DNA of 54,062 nt from JAMIFN01 sp964544605 (GCA_964544605.1 CAZJBX010000017.1:1-54062); one strand, 5' to 3'; counted from the first letter of the stretch, positions 1 through 9,331 are shown. A program made the numbers and translations. Notes: generated by a model not told the origin, from the sequence alone.

Positions 1-1
1 G

Positions 2-1663
2 GGCTATGGTCGCGACGACAGCACCCTGCCAGGCAAAGACGACTATGTGGACTTCTTCCGCAACAAACACGACTTGCCCGCCACTTTGTATGTGGGCACG
101 AATGCCGGCATGGTGCATGTCTTCAATGTGGCCGACGAGGATCAGCCCCTTATTTCAGGTGGCCAAGCTGTCGAGCAAGGCCGCGAACTGGCCAGCTACC
201 TTATCCGGGGCAGCATGCACAAACTAGAAAAATACGCAGACCCACATTACCGCTTCCAATACCTCATGGACGGCCCATTGGTCGAGCACGATGTGTGGGA
301 TAGCAACGATGGCGCTGGCCGCTGGAAGCAAATGATTTTTGGCACCACAGGCCGTGGCGGTAAATCACTCTTTGGCATCAACTCGCCGCTCAATGCCAAC
401 AATCGCACGCCTGGCCTGAGCGATTACCGCTGGGAGGTGGCCGCTGGCGACCCTGGCTATGCCGATATGGCCTTCATCACCAATAAGCCACAAAGCGGCA
501 TCACAGAAAGCGGGCAATCCGTTCTGCTGCTCAATAGCGGCCACTACAACAAACAGGGCAAATACGGCCTGTATGTGGTGAATGCAACTACGGGTGCCCT
601 CATCCGCTTCATTGAGCTGCCTAGCACCGCCCGCAGCCCTGGGGTGGGCTTGGGTGGCGTTACCCTGCTGCGCAATGCCAAGCGCCAGATTGTGGGGGCT
701 TATGCTGGCGATGCAGGCGGCAATATGTGGCGCTTCAGCCTCAGTGGCCCCGCTACAGGCTGGCATGTTTCCAATGGCAAGCCCTTATTCACCACCCCCA
801 CAGTGCAGCCCATTTACGCCGCCCCCGCCTGGCAAGCCCATCCCGGTGCGCCCAGCGACACCTGCCGCACAGGTCAGCCTGGCGCTTGCGGCACGATTGT
901 GGTCTTTGGCACAGGCATCTTGCTTGAAGATGCCCACTTGGGCGACATCAGCACCCAAGCCATTTATGGCATTTGGGACAACATCGGTGTCGGCGAGAGT
1001 GATCAGCCCTATAAAGACCACAACTTCACATTGGTGGAGCAAAGCATCAAGCTCGATTCCGCCACTGAGGGCGAATTGGGCAGCAGCTCTGAAGGCAACA
1101 CCTACTACCGCAGCACCCAAAACATGCTGGACTGGAGCCAGCACAAAGGCTGGTTCTTGCCCCTGTCGAAACTGCCCAACTCCCAAGGCGAGCGCATTAT
1201 TGGCGATCTGTTCAATTACGGCGCCAGTGTTTGGGCCACCAGCGTCATCATCAACAACCTCAATGACAATGGCGAGGCCTGTGTGGGCGAGCCCAGCAGC
1301 CCACCCAATGTCATGTATGGCTTGGATGCTTTGACTGGCGGGCTCAAACGCAGCTTCGACCAAAACGGCGATGGCAAAGGCGACGACTTCTCCTTGGTCT
1401 ATTTGCCCAAAGGCGGCTTCACCCGCAACACCGCCCTCACCGAAACGCGGGATGCCAGTGTGGATTTGTTTGACCCCAACCTGAAAATCGGTGTTGGCGA
1501 CCCCAAAGAAGGCGATATCGAACTCAAACCCAACGAGCGCCGCAAACAACCTGCCACCCTGCACGGCGAAACCGACAACCCCATGAAGTTGTTTGATGAA
1601 AGCTTCCTAGGCTGGCACCGCAACTGGCGTCACATCCTTGAGCTGCCTGAGACCCTGCGCTAA
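2..1663 (+). CDS. pilY1: PilY1-type type IV pilus protein, C-terminal part (5' end outside window)
   Basis: The reading frame is open at the left edge, so only the last 553 or so residues are visible. PilY1 proteins are large secreted or pilus-tip proteins with a C-terminal beta-propeller that act in type IV pilus extension, retraction and adhesion. The visible part is rich in the short repeats expected of that propeller (for example TLYVGTNAGMVHVF near the start and VGAYAGDAGGNMWRFSLSG further on). A calcium-loop pattern DxNxDGxxD (DQNGDGKGD) is encoded at 1358-1384, about residue 453, like the calcium site known in Pseudomonas PilY1. Minor pilin genes usually lie upstream, outside this window. 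The family call is firm; the full length cannot be seen. A strong terminator follows the stop. Confidence 0.9.
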   Translation, partial: GYGRDDSTLPGKDDYVDFFRNKHDLPATLYVGTNAGMVHVFNVADEDQPLISGGQAVEQGRELASYLIRGSMHKLEKYADPHYRFQYLMDGPLVEHDVWDSNDGAGRWKQMIFGTTGRGGKSLFGINSPLNANNRTPGLSDYRWEVAAGDPGYADMAFITNKPQSGITESGQSVLLLNSGHYNKQGKYGLYVVNATTGALIRFIELPSTARSPGVGLGGVTLLRNAKRQIVGAYAGDAGGNMWRFSLSGPATGWHVSNGKPLFTTPTVQPIYAAPAWQAHPGAPSDTCRTGQPGACGTIVVFGTGILLEDAHLGDISTQAIYGIWDNIGVGESDQPYKDHNFTLVEQSIKLDSATEGELGSSSEGNTYYRSTQNMLDWSQHKGWFLPLSKLPNSQGERIIGDLFNYGASVWATSVIINNLNDNGEACVGEPSSPPNVMYGLDALTGGLKRSFDQNGDGKGDDFSLVYLPKGGFTRNTALTETRDASVDLFDPNLKIGVGDPKEGDIELKPNERRKQPATLHGETDNPMKLFDESFLGWHRNWRHILELPETLR

Positions 1664-1685
1664 GCCCCACGGCCCACACGCAGCA

Positions 1686-1720
1686 AAGCCCTTGCACCCC
1701 ACGGCGCAAGGGCTTTTTTT
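1686..1720 (+). terminator. Rho-independent terminator after pilY1
   Basis: A perfect 10-base stem (AAGCCCTTGC with GCAAGGGCTT) is followed by a run of seven T. It lies 22 bases after the pilY1 stop and separates it from the convergent zinc-ribbon gene. Confidence 0.9.
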
Positions 1721-1740
1721 CTGCCCAATAGAAAAGGCGT

Positions 1741-1998
1741 TTAGAACTTGAACCAATCGCGCCAAGTTTTGCCCTGCTGGGCCTTGCCAGCCTCCTCTGG
1801 CCGGCGGCTGGCTTGGCTCAATATGCGCTGGGTTTCAGACTCAGGCAAGCGCTCGACCGCCAACTCGGCATGGGCGCATTTGGGGCAGTTTTTGGGCAAG
1901 AAATCGCTGGGGCTAAGCACATCGCTTTGAAAGTGCTGGGTTTTGCGCCAACCGCATTGCGGACAGCGGTAGCGAAGCGGCTTGGGTTGCACGGCCAT
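1741..1998 (-). CDS. Small zinc-ribbon protein (85 aa)
   Basis: An 85-residue basic protein with two CxxC pairs (CPQC at residues 12-15 and CPKC at 38-41), which together look like a zinc ribbon. The C-terminal half is charged and ends in an aromatic-basic stretch (TWRDWFKF). The start at 1998 is supported by AAGGAG a few bases upstream; a longer open frame upstream runs into the coding region of the next gene and was not used. The function is unknown. Small zinc-ribbon proteins of this kind may bind nucleic acid or act as metal-dependent adaptors, but nothing here decides that. It lies downstream of the ABC efflux operon on the same strand with a 98-base gap, so it may or may not be cotranscribed. 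Confidence 0.75.
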   Translation of the reverse strand: MAVQPKPLRYRCPQCGWRKTQHFQSDVLSPSDFLPKNCPKCAHAELAVERLPESETQRILSQASRRPEEAGKAQQGKTWRDWFKF

Positions 1999-2096
1999 AA
2001 AAGACTCCTTGGCTTGGGTTTGTCGGTGGTGGCTGCCATCGTACAGCGCCTTGCGACAATTTGCGTCGCATTTGCCATCCTCTAAAAACGGCCCCC

Positions 2097-3224
2097 TCAA
2101 GCCATTTGGCTGATGGTGCGGCGAAAGCGCCGCAGCGAGAGCACAAACAGCAAAGCCCCAATCAAGGCCAAGGCCAAAAACTGCGGCCAGACCACAGACA
2201 GGCCAGCGCCACGGAACAAAATCGCCTGCCCCAACTGCACAAAATGCGTGGTGGGAGCCAGCAGCATGATGTGTTGCACCAGCTCGGGCATACTTTCTCG
2301 TGGCGAGCTGCCACCCGAGAGCATTTGCAGCGGCATGATAGTGAGCATCATCAACATACCAAATTGCGGCATATTGCGTGCCACCGTCGCCATAAAAATG
2401 CCCATAGAAGTGGTGGCAAACAAGCACAGCGCCGCGCCCATAAAGAACAAGGGCAAAGAGCCTGCAATCGGCACTTGCAGCACCCATTGCACCACCAGCG
2501 CCATAGATAGCCCAGCCGCCAGCAACACCACCAAGCCCATAGACCACACCTTGGCCAGCATGATTTGCGCAGGGCTAACGGGCATCACCAGCAAATGCTC
2601 CACCGTGCCGTGCTCGCGCTCGCGAATCAAGGCCGCCCCCGTGAGGATGATGGACAGCATGGCGATGTGGTTGATGATTTGCACCAAGCTGCCAAACCAG
2701 CTCGGCTCCAAAGCCGGGTTAAAGCGCACCCGCAGGGCCAAATCCACAGGCAAAGTGGCGCTGCTGCGGTGGCCTTGCACAAATTCAGTGACTTCTCCCA
2801 GCGCAATTTGCTGCACATAGGCGCTGCCCACAAAAGCTTGGCTCATGCGTGTGGCATCCACATTCAACTGCATTTGTGGCGCACGGCCTGCCAGCACATC
2901 GCGCTGAAAATGCTGCGGAATGACCAACACAAAGGTGTAAGTACCCGTATCCATACCGCGATCCATTTGCCCCCACGCAATCTGCTGCGGTGGCATAAAT
3001 TGCGGCGGATACAAGGCCGAGGCCACACGCTGCGACAGCGGCGACTGGTCCTCATCCACAATCGCAATCGGTGCATGGCTCAGGGTTTCAGGCATGGCTG
3101 TGGCCGCCGTATAAACGCCCAAAGTAAAGACATACAGAATGAGCACCAGCATGGTGCGGTCGCGCCACAAACTCCACAGCTCCTTCACGCCCAAACGATA
3201 GGTATTGACCCAAAACTGTCGCAT
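2097..3224 (-). CDS. ABC-2 type transporter permease (YhhJ/YbhR-like)
   Basis: A 375-residue inner-membrane permease of the ABC-2 family. One hydrophobic segment lies near residues 21-41, followed by a periplasmic domain of about 130 residues. A cluster of about five membrane segments follows from about residue 170, with the family motif ALIREREHGTVEHLLVMPVS between the first two. It starts three bases after the stop of the fused ATPase-permease gene, so the two are surely cotranscribed. In E. coli the comparable sets are yhiI-rbbA-yhhJ and ybhG-ybhF-ybhS-ybhR. It probably pairs with the permease half of the fused protein to form the membrane channel of an efflux pump. The substrate cannot be read from sequence. 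Confidence 0.9.
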   Translation of the reverse strand: MRQFWVNTYRLGVKELWSLWRDRTMLVLILYVFTLGVYTAATAMPETLSHAPIAIVDEDQSPLSQRVASALYPPQFMPPQQIAWGQMDRGMDTGTYTFVLVIPQHFQRDVLAGRAPQMQLNVDATRMSQAFVGSAYVQQIALGEVTEFVQGHRSSATLPVDLALRVRFNPALEPSWFGSLVQIINHIAMLSIILTGAALIREREHGTVEHLLVMPVSPAQIMLAKVWSMGLVVLLAAGLSMALVVQWVLQVPIAGSLPLFFMGAALCLFATTSMGIFMATVARNMPQFGMLMMLTIMPLQMLSGGSSPRESMPELVQHIMLLAPTTHFVQLGQAILFRGAGLSVVWPQFLALALIGALLFVLSLRRFRRTISQMA

Positions 3225-3227
3225 GGC

Positions 3228-5984
3228 TCAAGCCTCCTGTTTGCGCAGCAGCACAATCGCTGCGCCCACAATCACGGGCACGGCCAGCAGCAAGGCCAGC
3301 AGGGAATGCGTCATATCGGCCCAGCCCAGGGCTTTGTTGAAGACACCACGGCTGATGTCCATCATGTGGGTGGCGGGGTAAATTTGCCCCAGCCAGCGCG
3401 CCCCGCCCTGCAATGAGGACACGGGGTTCATCATCCCAGAGAACTGCACCGCTGGAATCATGGTGCCAATCATGGCAAAAAACATGGCCGCAATCTGGCT
3501 TTTGGTGACGCTGGAGGCGAGCAAGCCCATGCCCGTCGCGCAAAAACTGTAAAGCAGACCCGCCAGCATATAGGTGAGCACACTGCCTTTGATGGGCACG
3601 CCAAATAGCGTCAACGCCATCAGCGTCATCAGGCCAAAATTGAGCATGGCCAAGGCCACATAAGGCAGTTGCTTGCCCAGCAAAAATTCGCTGCGTGTGA
3701 CGGGCGTGACATAGAGATTGATGATGGCCCCCGTCTCTTTCTCGCGCACCACGGCCAAGGCTGTAAGCATGGCGGGCAGCATCAGCAGCAGCATGGGGAT
3801 GACAGCAGGCACCATGGCCGGCAGGCTTTTCACATCGGGGTTATAGCGGTAGCGTGTTTCCACACCCGCCGCAGCCGAGGCGGTTTGCCCGTGCAGGGCC
3901 GCTTGCTCTGCCAGCCAATGCTGGTGGATGCCCTGCACATAGCCTTGCGCAGTTTCGGCGCGTTGCGGCATCGCGCCATCCACCCACGCACCCACGGCCA
4001 CCGCCCTGCCCCGCTGCACATCACGGGCAAAGCCTGGTGGTATTTCTACGGCCAAACTCAACTCGCCACTGCTCATGCGGCGATCCAAATCGGCATGGTC
4101 GCGCAGCGGTTCACGCGCCACAAAATAACGGGAACCCGCCAAGCTCTCGGTGTAACTTTGGCTCAGCAAGGTTTGGTCGTGGTCCAGCACGGCGTAGCGC
4201 AAATCCTCCACATCCATGTTGATGCCAAAGCCCATCACCAGCATCAACACCACCGAACCAAACAAGGCCAAAGCCGCCCGCAGCGGATCGCGTTGCAGCT
4301 CCAGCACCTCGCGCCAAGCGTAGCTCAGCAGGCGCTGCAAGGGCAGCTGCCAAGGTGCAGCGGCTGTGGCCTGCGCTGTTGTTAGCGCCGCTTCTTCGGC
4401 TGCGGCCTGCACCACCTCAGGCCCGCCATCGGCCAGCACAGGGCTTTGGCCTTCGGCCTCTAGCAAATAGCCGATAAAGGCTTCTTCCAGCGTGGCCGCG
4501 CCGCGCTTTTCCACCAGTTTGGCAGGCGCATCACTGTCAAGCACCTGGCCTGCGTGCATCATGGACATACGATCACAGCGCGCCGCCTCATTCATGAAGT
4601 GGGTTGAAATAAAAATGGTGACCTTGTCACGCCGAGACAGCTCGACCAGCAAACGCCAAAAGGCATCGCGCGCCACAGGATCCACGCCCGAAGTCGGCTC
4701 GTCCAGAATCAGCAATTCAGGTTTGTGCACCATCGCCACCGCCAAAGACAGGCGCTGGCGCATCCCCAGCGGCATACTCTGCGGCAAGCTATCGAGTTCG
4801 GCGCTCAGTCCAAAGCGATCGACCATTTCCTGCACACGGGCGGCAATGTCTTGCTCAGGCACTTGAAACAAGCGCGCGTGCAGCGCCAAGTTTTGCCGCA
4901 CCGTCAATTCGCTATAAAGCGAAAACGCCTGCGACATATACCCCACACGGCGGCGCGTGGCCATGTCTTTGGGGTCCACCTCTTGCCCAAACAACCACGC
5001 CTTGCCCTCGCTGGCTTCGAGCAAACCCGTCAGCATTTTCATGGTCGTGGTTTTGCCGCAGCCGTTGGATCCCAAAAAGCCAAAAATCTCGCCACGGCGG
5101 ATGCGAAACGACACCCGATCCACGGCCGTGAAATCACCAAAGCGCATGGTCAAGTCCTGCGCCTCAATCGCCATCGCCTCGCCATCGGCCTGCAAGGGCG
5201 GAATCAGCACAGGCGCATGGCCGCGCTTTTTCTCCTCGGGCAGCAGGGCAATAAACGCCTCCTCTAAGGCCGCACTGCCCGTGCGCTGCAACAGCTCGGC
5301 TGGCGTGCCCGTGGCCAAAACCTGCCCCGCATCCATCGCCACCAGCCAATCAAAGCCTTGCGCCTCATCCATATAGGCCGTCGCCACCAGCACGCTCATG
5401 CTGGGGCGCTCACGGCGGATGCGGGCAATCAAGGCCCAAAACTGCGCCCGCGCCAGCGGATCCACGCCTGTAGTTGGCTCGTCCAGAATCAGCAAATCAG
5501 GGTCGTGAATCAAAGCGCAGCACAGGCCGAGCTTTTGCTTCATGCCGCCTGAAAGCTTGCCCGCTGGCCGCGCCAAAAAAGGCCGCAAGCCCGTCGCCTG
5601 CGTCAAATCATCAATGCGGCGGCGGCGCTCAGCCGCCCCATGCCCAAACAGGCGCGCAAAAAATTGCAGGTTTTCTTCTACCGACAAAGTCGGGTAGAGG
5701 TTGCGCCCCAAGCCCTGCGGCATGTAAGCGATGCGCGGGCACACACGGTCGCGGTGGCTTTTGCTGCGCATATCGCCGCCCAGCACCTCTACCCCGCCCT
5801 CTTGCACGGCACGGGCCCCCGCCAGCAGTGACAGCAAGCTGGATTTGCCCACACCGTCTGGCCCAATCAGGCCCACCATGCGGCCTGCGGGCACATCCAA
5901 AGTGATACCCGCCAGCGCACGCAGCTTGCCGTAGTGCAATTGCACTTGCTGCAAACGCAACACGGCAGCAGGCTGATGGCTCAT
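3228..5984 (-). CDS. Fused ABC transporter: two ATPase domains plus ABC-2 permease (RbbA/YhiH-like)
   Basis: A 918-residue protein with three parts in order. ATPase 1 has Walker A GPDGVGKSS at about residue 41, signature LSGGMKQK and Walker B LLILDEPTTGVDP. ATPase 2 has Walker A GSNGCGKTT near residue 300, a degenerate signature LGMRQRLS and Walker B LLILDEPTSGVDP. A C-terminal ABC-2 permease has one membrane segment, a periplasmic domain and a terminal cluster with the AVVREKETGAIINLYVTPVT motif. The architecture matches E. coli RbbA (YhiH); in the related Ybh system the same parts are separate proteins. The start at 5984 forms an ATGA overlap with the stop of the upstream HlyD-like gene, which indicates translational coupling. 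Efflux is the likely role. A ribosome-associated ATPase role has been described for E. coli RbbA, and this sequence cannot exclude it. Confidence 0.92.
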   Translation of the reverse strand: MSHQPAAVLRLQQVQLHYGKLRALAGITLDVPAGRMVGLIGPDGVGKSSLLSLLAGARAVQEGGVEVLGGDMRSKSHRDRVCPRIAYMPQGLGRNLYPTLSVEENLQFFARLFGHGAAERRRRIDDLTQATGLRPFLARPAGKLSGGMKQKLGLCCALIHDPDLLILDEPTTGVDPLARAQFWALIARIRRERPSMSVLVATAYMDEAQGFDWLVAMDAGQVLATGTPAELLQRTGSAALEEAFIALLPEEKKRGHAPVLIPPLQADGEAMAIEAQDLTMRFGDFTAVDRVSFRIRRGEIFGFLGSNGCGKTTTMKMLTGLLEASEGKAWLFGQEVDPKDMATRRRVGYMSQAFSLYSELTVRQNLALHARLFQVPEQDIAARVQEMVDRFGLSAELDSLPQSMPLGMRQRLSLAVAMVHKPELLILDEPTSGVDPVARDAFWRLLVELSRRDKVTIFISTHFMNEAARCDRMSMMHAGQVLDSDAPAKLVEKRGAATLEEAFIGYLLEAEGQSPVLADGGPEVVQAAAEEAALTTAQATAAAPWQLPLQRLLSYAWREVLELQRDPLRAALALFGSVVLMLVMGFGINMDVEDLRYAVLDHDQTLLSQSYTESLAGSRYFVAREPLRDHADLDRRMSSGELSLAVEIPPGFARDVQRGRAVAVGAWVDGAMPQRAETAQGYVQGIHQHWLAEQAALHGQTASAAAGVETRYRYNPDVKSLPAMVPAVIPMLLLMLPAMLTALAVVREKETGAIINLYVTPVTRSEFLLGKQLPYVALAMLNFGLMTLMALTLFGVPIKGSVLTYMLAGLLYSFCATGMGLLASSVTKSQIAAMFFAMIGTMIPAVQFSGMMNPVSSLQGGARWLGQIYPATHMMDISRGVFNKALGWADMTHSLLALLLAVPVIVGAAIVLLRKQEA

Positions 5985-7060
5985 GGCTGGGCTTTCAAAG
6001 CCAAATGCGCAGGCCAATCTTGGCTTTCATCCAAGCGCAGCCAAGCCTCGCCAGGCAAGCCAGACTTCACCGAAGTCAAATGCTTGTTCAGCAAATCAGG
6101 TGCAATCTGAGCGCGTACGCGAAACATCAACTTCTGGCGCTCACTGGCCGTCTCCACCGACTTGGGTGTGAACTGCGCCGCACTCGCCACAAAAGACACC
6201 TTGGCTGGAATCACCACGCTGGGCATGGCATCGAGCACCAAGCGCACCTCAGCGCCCATGTGCACTTGGCCGGCCAATTCTGTGGGCAGGAAGAAGCTCA
6301 TATACACATCGCCCATGTCCAGCAAACTCAGCACCCGCCCGCCTGCGCCCAACACCTCACCAGGCTGGGCCAAGCGGTATTGCACACGGCCATCGCGCGG
6401 CGCTTTGAGCTGGCTGTCCTCGATTTCAATCTGAATGCGATCCAGCGCCGCCGCCAAAGCCAGCTTTTGAGTTTCAGCACTGCGCACCTGCGCCTGCGCC
6501 GCAGTAATGGCCGCCTCTGCCGAGTGCACCTGCGCCTGCTGCGCTGCCAAAACAGCCTCCGCACTGAGCAAACTGGCGCGGTCGTCATCAAGCATCTGGC
6601 CCGACACAGCCCCTTTCTGGCGCAAGGCTTCAGAACGCTGCAAACGCTTGCGGGCGGCATCCACATTCGACTGCGCACTGCGCACCTGCGCCTCCAAAGC
6701 CACTTTGTCGCTCCTGCGCATGGCCACTTGCGCCTGAGCACTGGCCACTGCCGTATCCGCTTGCAAACTTTGCGCTTGAGCCTCGCGCAATTGCGCCTCT
6801 AGGCTATCGACTTGCATGGTCGCCACAACCTGCCCAGCCTGAACAAAAGCGCCATCTTCCACCAACACCTCTTGCACCCGCCCAGCCAGCTTGGTGGCAA
6901 TATCAATTTCTGTGGCCTCTATGCGCCCATTGCTGCTCACGAAAGCGCCTGCACCATCGGCCTTGGCCCAGTGCTGCCACGCCCAAACCCCAGCAGCGGC
7001 CAGCACAAGGGCCAGCACAAGCAAAATCCAGTCTCGTTTGTTTTGAAAAATACCGCGCAT
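5981..7060 (-). CDS. HlyD-family periplasmic adaptor (membrane fusion protein)
   Basis: About 359 residues from the chosen start. One N-terminal membrane anchor (DWILLVLALVLAAAGVWAW) is followed by a biotinyl-lipoyl half motif (GRVQEVLVEDGAFVQAGQVVA), a long alanine- and glutamine-rich coiled-coil hairpin, the second lipoyl half (DGRVQYRLAQPGEVLGAGG) and a beta-barrel. This is the layout of YhiI/YbhG-type adaptors that bridge an inner-membrane ABC exporter to an outer-membrane channel. No outer-membrane factor gene is next to it. The ATG at 7060 has no strong ribosome binding site; an in-frame ATG at 7126 lies inside the operator palindrome and is less likely. It is the first gene of a three-gene efflux operon. 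Confidence 0.9.
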   Translation of the reverse strand: MRGIFQNKRDWILLVLALVLAAAGVWAWQHWAKADGAGAFVSSNGRIEATEIDIATKLAGRVQEVLVEDGAFVQAGQVVATMQVDSLEAQLREAQAQSLQADTAVASAQAQVAMRRSDKVALEAQVRSAQSNVDAARKRLQRSEALRQKGAVSGQMLDDDRASLLSAEAVLAAQQAQVHSAEAAITAAQAQVRSAETQKLALAAALDRIQIEIEDSQLKAPRDGRVQYRLAQPGEVLGAGGRVLSLLDMGDVYMSFFLPTELAGQVHMGAEVRLVLDAMPSVVIPAKVSFVASAAQFTPKSVETASERQKLMFRVRAQIAPDLLNKHLTSVKSGLPGEAWLRLDESQDWPAHLALKAQP

Positions 7061-7122
7061 ATTGGACAAGAATGATGAGAAAAAAAGCGCAAACAGGGTG
7101 TTTGCAGCGAAAAAAGCATCAT

Positions 7123-7143
7123 ACATTAAATTCAATTTAATGT
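7123..7143. promoter_or_regulatory. Perfect 21-base palindrome, likely TetR operator
   Basis: Ten-base arms, ACATTAAATT and its exact complement, flank a central C in the gap between the HlyD-like gene and the divergent TetR-family gene. The position, the symmetry and the AT-rich shared promoter region all fit an operator through which the TetR protein represses both directions. Assignment to this regulator is inference from position. Confidence 0.75.
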
Positions 7144-7198
7144 TAAAGTTTGACTTCTAAAAAAACCAAGCCACTTCTAGCCCTTGAGAAAGAAGCCC

Positions 7199-7861
7199 AT
7201 GAACAAACCCAAACGCGAACCCCGCACCGATGGCGAAGCCACCCGCCAGCGCATCTTGGAAGCCGCTGGCGAGCTTTTTGCCGCAGAAGGCTATGCCGAG
7301 GCCAGCAACAAAGCCATCGCAGCCTTGGCCAATGTGGATTTGGCCTCCATCAACTACCACTTTGGCAACCGTACAGCCCTCTACCAATCGGTTCTGGCCC
7401 ATGCCCATGACCGCCTCATTCAGCTCGATGACTTGCGCGAACTCAGCAACAGCACCCTGCCCCCCGTGGCCCAGTTGCGCCACATCATGACGCAACTGGT
7501 GCTCACCTCCCGCTGCGCCCCCCAAGCATGGCATTTGCGCCTGCTGGCACGCGAGGTCTTGGTTCCCAGCTCACACTTGCAGGTGGTGCTTGAAAATGTG
7601 GCCCAACCCAAACTGCAATTGATACGGCGTTTGCTCAGCGACATCACCGCCATCCCTGAAGATGATCCCGCTTTGACCCGCTGCATGTTCAGCATTGGCG
7701 CGCCCTGCCTCATGCTCATTGTGGGTGGGCGCAACTTCTCAGGCACTTTGCAAGCGGTCTTTGAAATGCCCGCCCCCGAACTGGCCGAACACCTCTACCA
7801 ATTTGCCTTGGCTGGCCTGCACGCCATTGCTGCCAGCCACGCCAAAGCAGCCAGCCACTAG
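7199..7861 (+). CDS. TetR/AcrR-family regulator (CecR-like)
   Basis: A 220-residue protein with an N-terminal TetR helix-turn-helix (ATRQRILEAAGELFAAEGY through INYHFGNRTALYQSV, residues about 15-65) and an all-helical ligand domain. The C-terminal part resembles the CecR (YbiH) type that controls the E. coli ybhGFSR efflux operon, and here too the gene is next to a HlyD-ABC set. ATG at 7199 was chosen over the in-frame TTG at 7184; a purine-rich stretch (GAGAAAGAAG) lies just upstream. It is divergent from the efflux operon and probably autoregulated through the palindrome between them. The inducer is unknown. Confidence 0.88.
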   Translation: MNKPKREPRTDGEATRQRILEAAGELFAAEGYAEASNKAIAALANVDLASINYHFGNRTALYQSVLAHAHDRLIQLDDLRELSNSTLPPVAQLRHIMTQLVLTSRCAPQAWHLRLLAREVLVPSSHLQVVLENVAQPKLQLIRRLLSDITAIPEDDPALTRCMFSIGAPCLMLIVGGRNFSGTLQAVFEMPAPELAEHLYQFALAGLHAIAASHAKAASH

Positions 7862-7920
7862 AGCCAGCGCCGCAACTGGTTTACCATCTTGGGCATCCTG
7901 CCAACCCTTGCAAGGCCCTT

Positions 7921-9180
7921 ATGGAAATCACCCTCAACGCCTACCACACCCTTATCGTCGCCGCCATCGTCATGCTGGTGGGGCATTGGCTGGTTTTTCG
8001 CATCAAATTTCTGGCTGCCTTCAACATCCCTGAGCCTGTCGCTGGCGGCCTACTGGCTGCGGCCTTGGTCACCCTGCTCAATGCCTCGTTGGGCTGGCAG
8101 TTCAAGCTGCATGGCGATTTGCAAAACACTTTCATGCTGATGTTTTTCGCCTCCATTGGCCTCAGCGCCGACTTCACCCGCCTGAAAGAAGGCGGCAAAC
8201 CCCTGCTCATGCTGCTACTCATCGTCTCTGTCTTCATCACCGTGCAAAACATGGTGGGCGTGGGCTTGGCCGCCGCGCTGGGCCTCAAGCCTTTGCTGGG
8301 TTTGGTGGTCGGCTCCATCACCCTCACGGGCGGGCATGGCACGGCTGGCGCTTGGGGGCCTGTGCTTGAAAACCAATATGGCATTGCTGGCGCCACCACT
8401 TTGGGCATTGCCACGGCCACTTTTGGCTTGGTCTTTGGTGGCCTGATTGGTGGGCCTGTGGCACGCCACCTCATCCGCAAGCAACAGCGCCAGCCCGTAC
8501 CGCAAACCGAGCGCAGCGTGCGCGAGGCCGTGTCGGGCAAACCCCGCCACGCCCAAGAGGAAGAAAAAGCCCAGCGCTTGACCTTTGACATGTTTGACCA
8601 GCCGCGCCTGATTACCGCCTATGTCGCCATTGAAACCTTGGCCATGTTTGCCGCCTGTTTGGTGGGGGCCGATTTGCTCAGCGCGTGGACCCAAGGCACG
8701 GCCTTTGAGCTGCCCACCTTCATTTGGGCCTTGGCCACTGGCGTGGTGATTCGCAACATCCTCACCCATTTGTTCCACTTTGAAATGTTCGACCGTGCCA
8801 TTGATGTCTTTGGCAATGCCTCACTCTCTCTGTTCTTGGCCATGGCCTTGGTCGGCCTGCGCCTGTGGGAGCTGGCGGATTTGGCTGGCCCTGTGGCGAT
8901 TATTTTGCTGGTGCAAGTGGGCCTGATGATGCTTTATGCCACCTTCATCACCTACCGCTTTATGGGGCGCGACTACGATGCCACCGTGATTGCCGCAGGA
9001 CATTGCGGCTTTGGCCTTGGCGCCACGCCCACGGCCATTGCCAATATGCAAGCCGTCACCGACCGCTACGGCCCGTCCTATAAAGCCTATTTGATAGTGC
9101 CGCTGGTGGGCGCTTTCTTTGTGGATTTGGTCAACGCCACCATCTTGCAAGTCTTCACGCAAATGCCATTTTTGCAGTGA
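7921..9180 (+). CDS. gltS: Sodium/glutamate symporter GltS
   Basis: A 419-residue polytopic membrane protein, the usual length for GltS, which takes up glutamate with sodium. Two homologous halves of membrane segments are separated by a basic and acidic cytoplasmic loop near residues 180-225. Family motifs are visible: IPEPVAGGLLAA near residue 40 and TLTGGHGTAGAW near residue 140 in the first half, and AGHCGFGLGATPTAIANM near residue 360 in the second. The gene stands alone after the TetR gene, with a 59-base gap, and is followed by a repeat-bearing spacer. Confidence 0.95.
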   Translation: MEITLNAYHTLIVAAIVMLVGHWLVFRIKFLAAFNIPEPVAGGLLAAALVTLLNASLGWQFKLHGDLQNTFMLMFFASIGLSADFTRLKEGGKPLLMLLLIVSVFITVQNMVGVGLAAALGLKPLLGLVVGSITLTGGHGTAGAWGPVLENQYGIAGATTLGIATATFGLVFGGLIGGPVARHLIRKQQRQPVPQTERSVREAVSGKPRHAQEEEKAQRLTFDMFDQPRLITAYVAIETLAMFAACLVGADLLSAWTQGTAFELPTFIWALATGVVIRNILTHLFHFEMFDRAIDVFGNASLSLFLAMALVGLRLWELADLAGPVAIILLVQVGLMMLYATFITYRFMGRDYDATVIAAGHCGFGLGATPTAIANMQAVTDRYGPSYKAYLIVPLVGAFFVDLVNATILQVFTQMPFLQ

Positions 9181-9273
9181 AGCAAAGGCCCTTGCTTTGC
9201 GGCGGGAGGTGGCCACGGCACGCCGTGACCCTACAAAATACCGCTGTCAGCCCCTCGCACCATGGTGGCCGCT

Positions 9274-9331
9274 GAGCCGCAATCTCGGCTTTTCATCTCG
9301 ATGGAGACTGCGGGTCAAGCCCGCAGTGACG
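9274..9331. repeat. Palindromic intergenic repeat, copy 1
   Basis: A 58-base unit repeated almost exactly 130 bases further on. It contains two stem-loops: AGCCG-CAATCT-CGGCT, then ACTGCGGG-TCAAG-CCCGCAGT. The left flank is diverged compared with copy 2. It resembles REP-like elements known from many bacterial genomes, in which a GTCATTGCGGG-type end faces its complement. Confidence 0.85.

Noticed and set aside
785..1564. Minus-strand frame of about 260 codons opposite pilY1
   Set aside because: No ribosome binding site, signal or family; shadow of the PilY1 frame.
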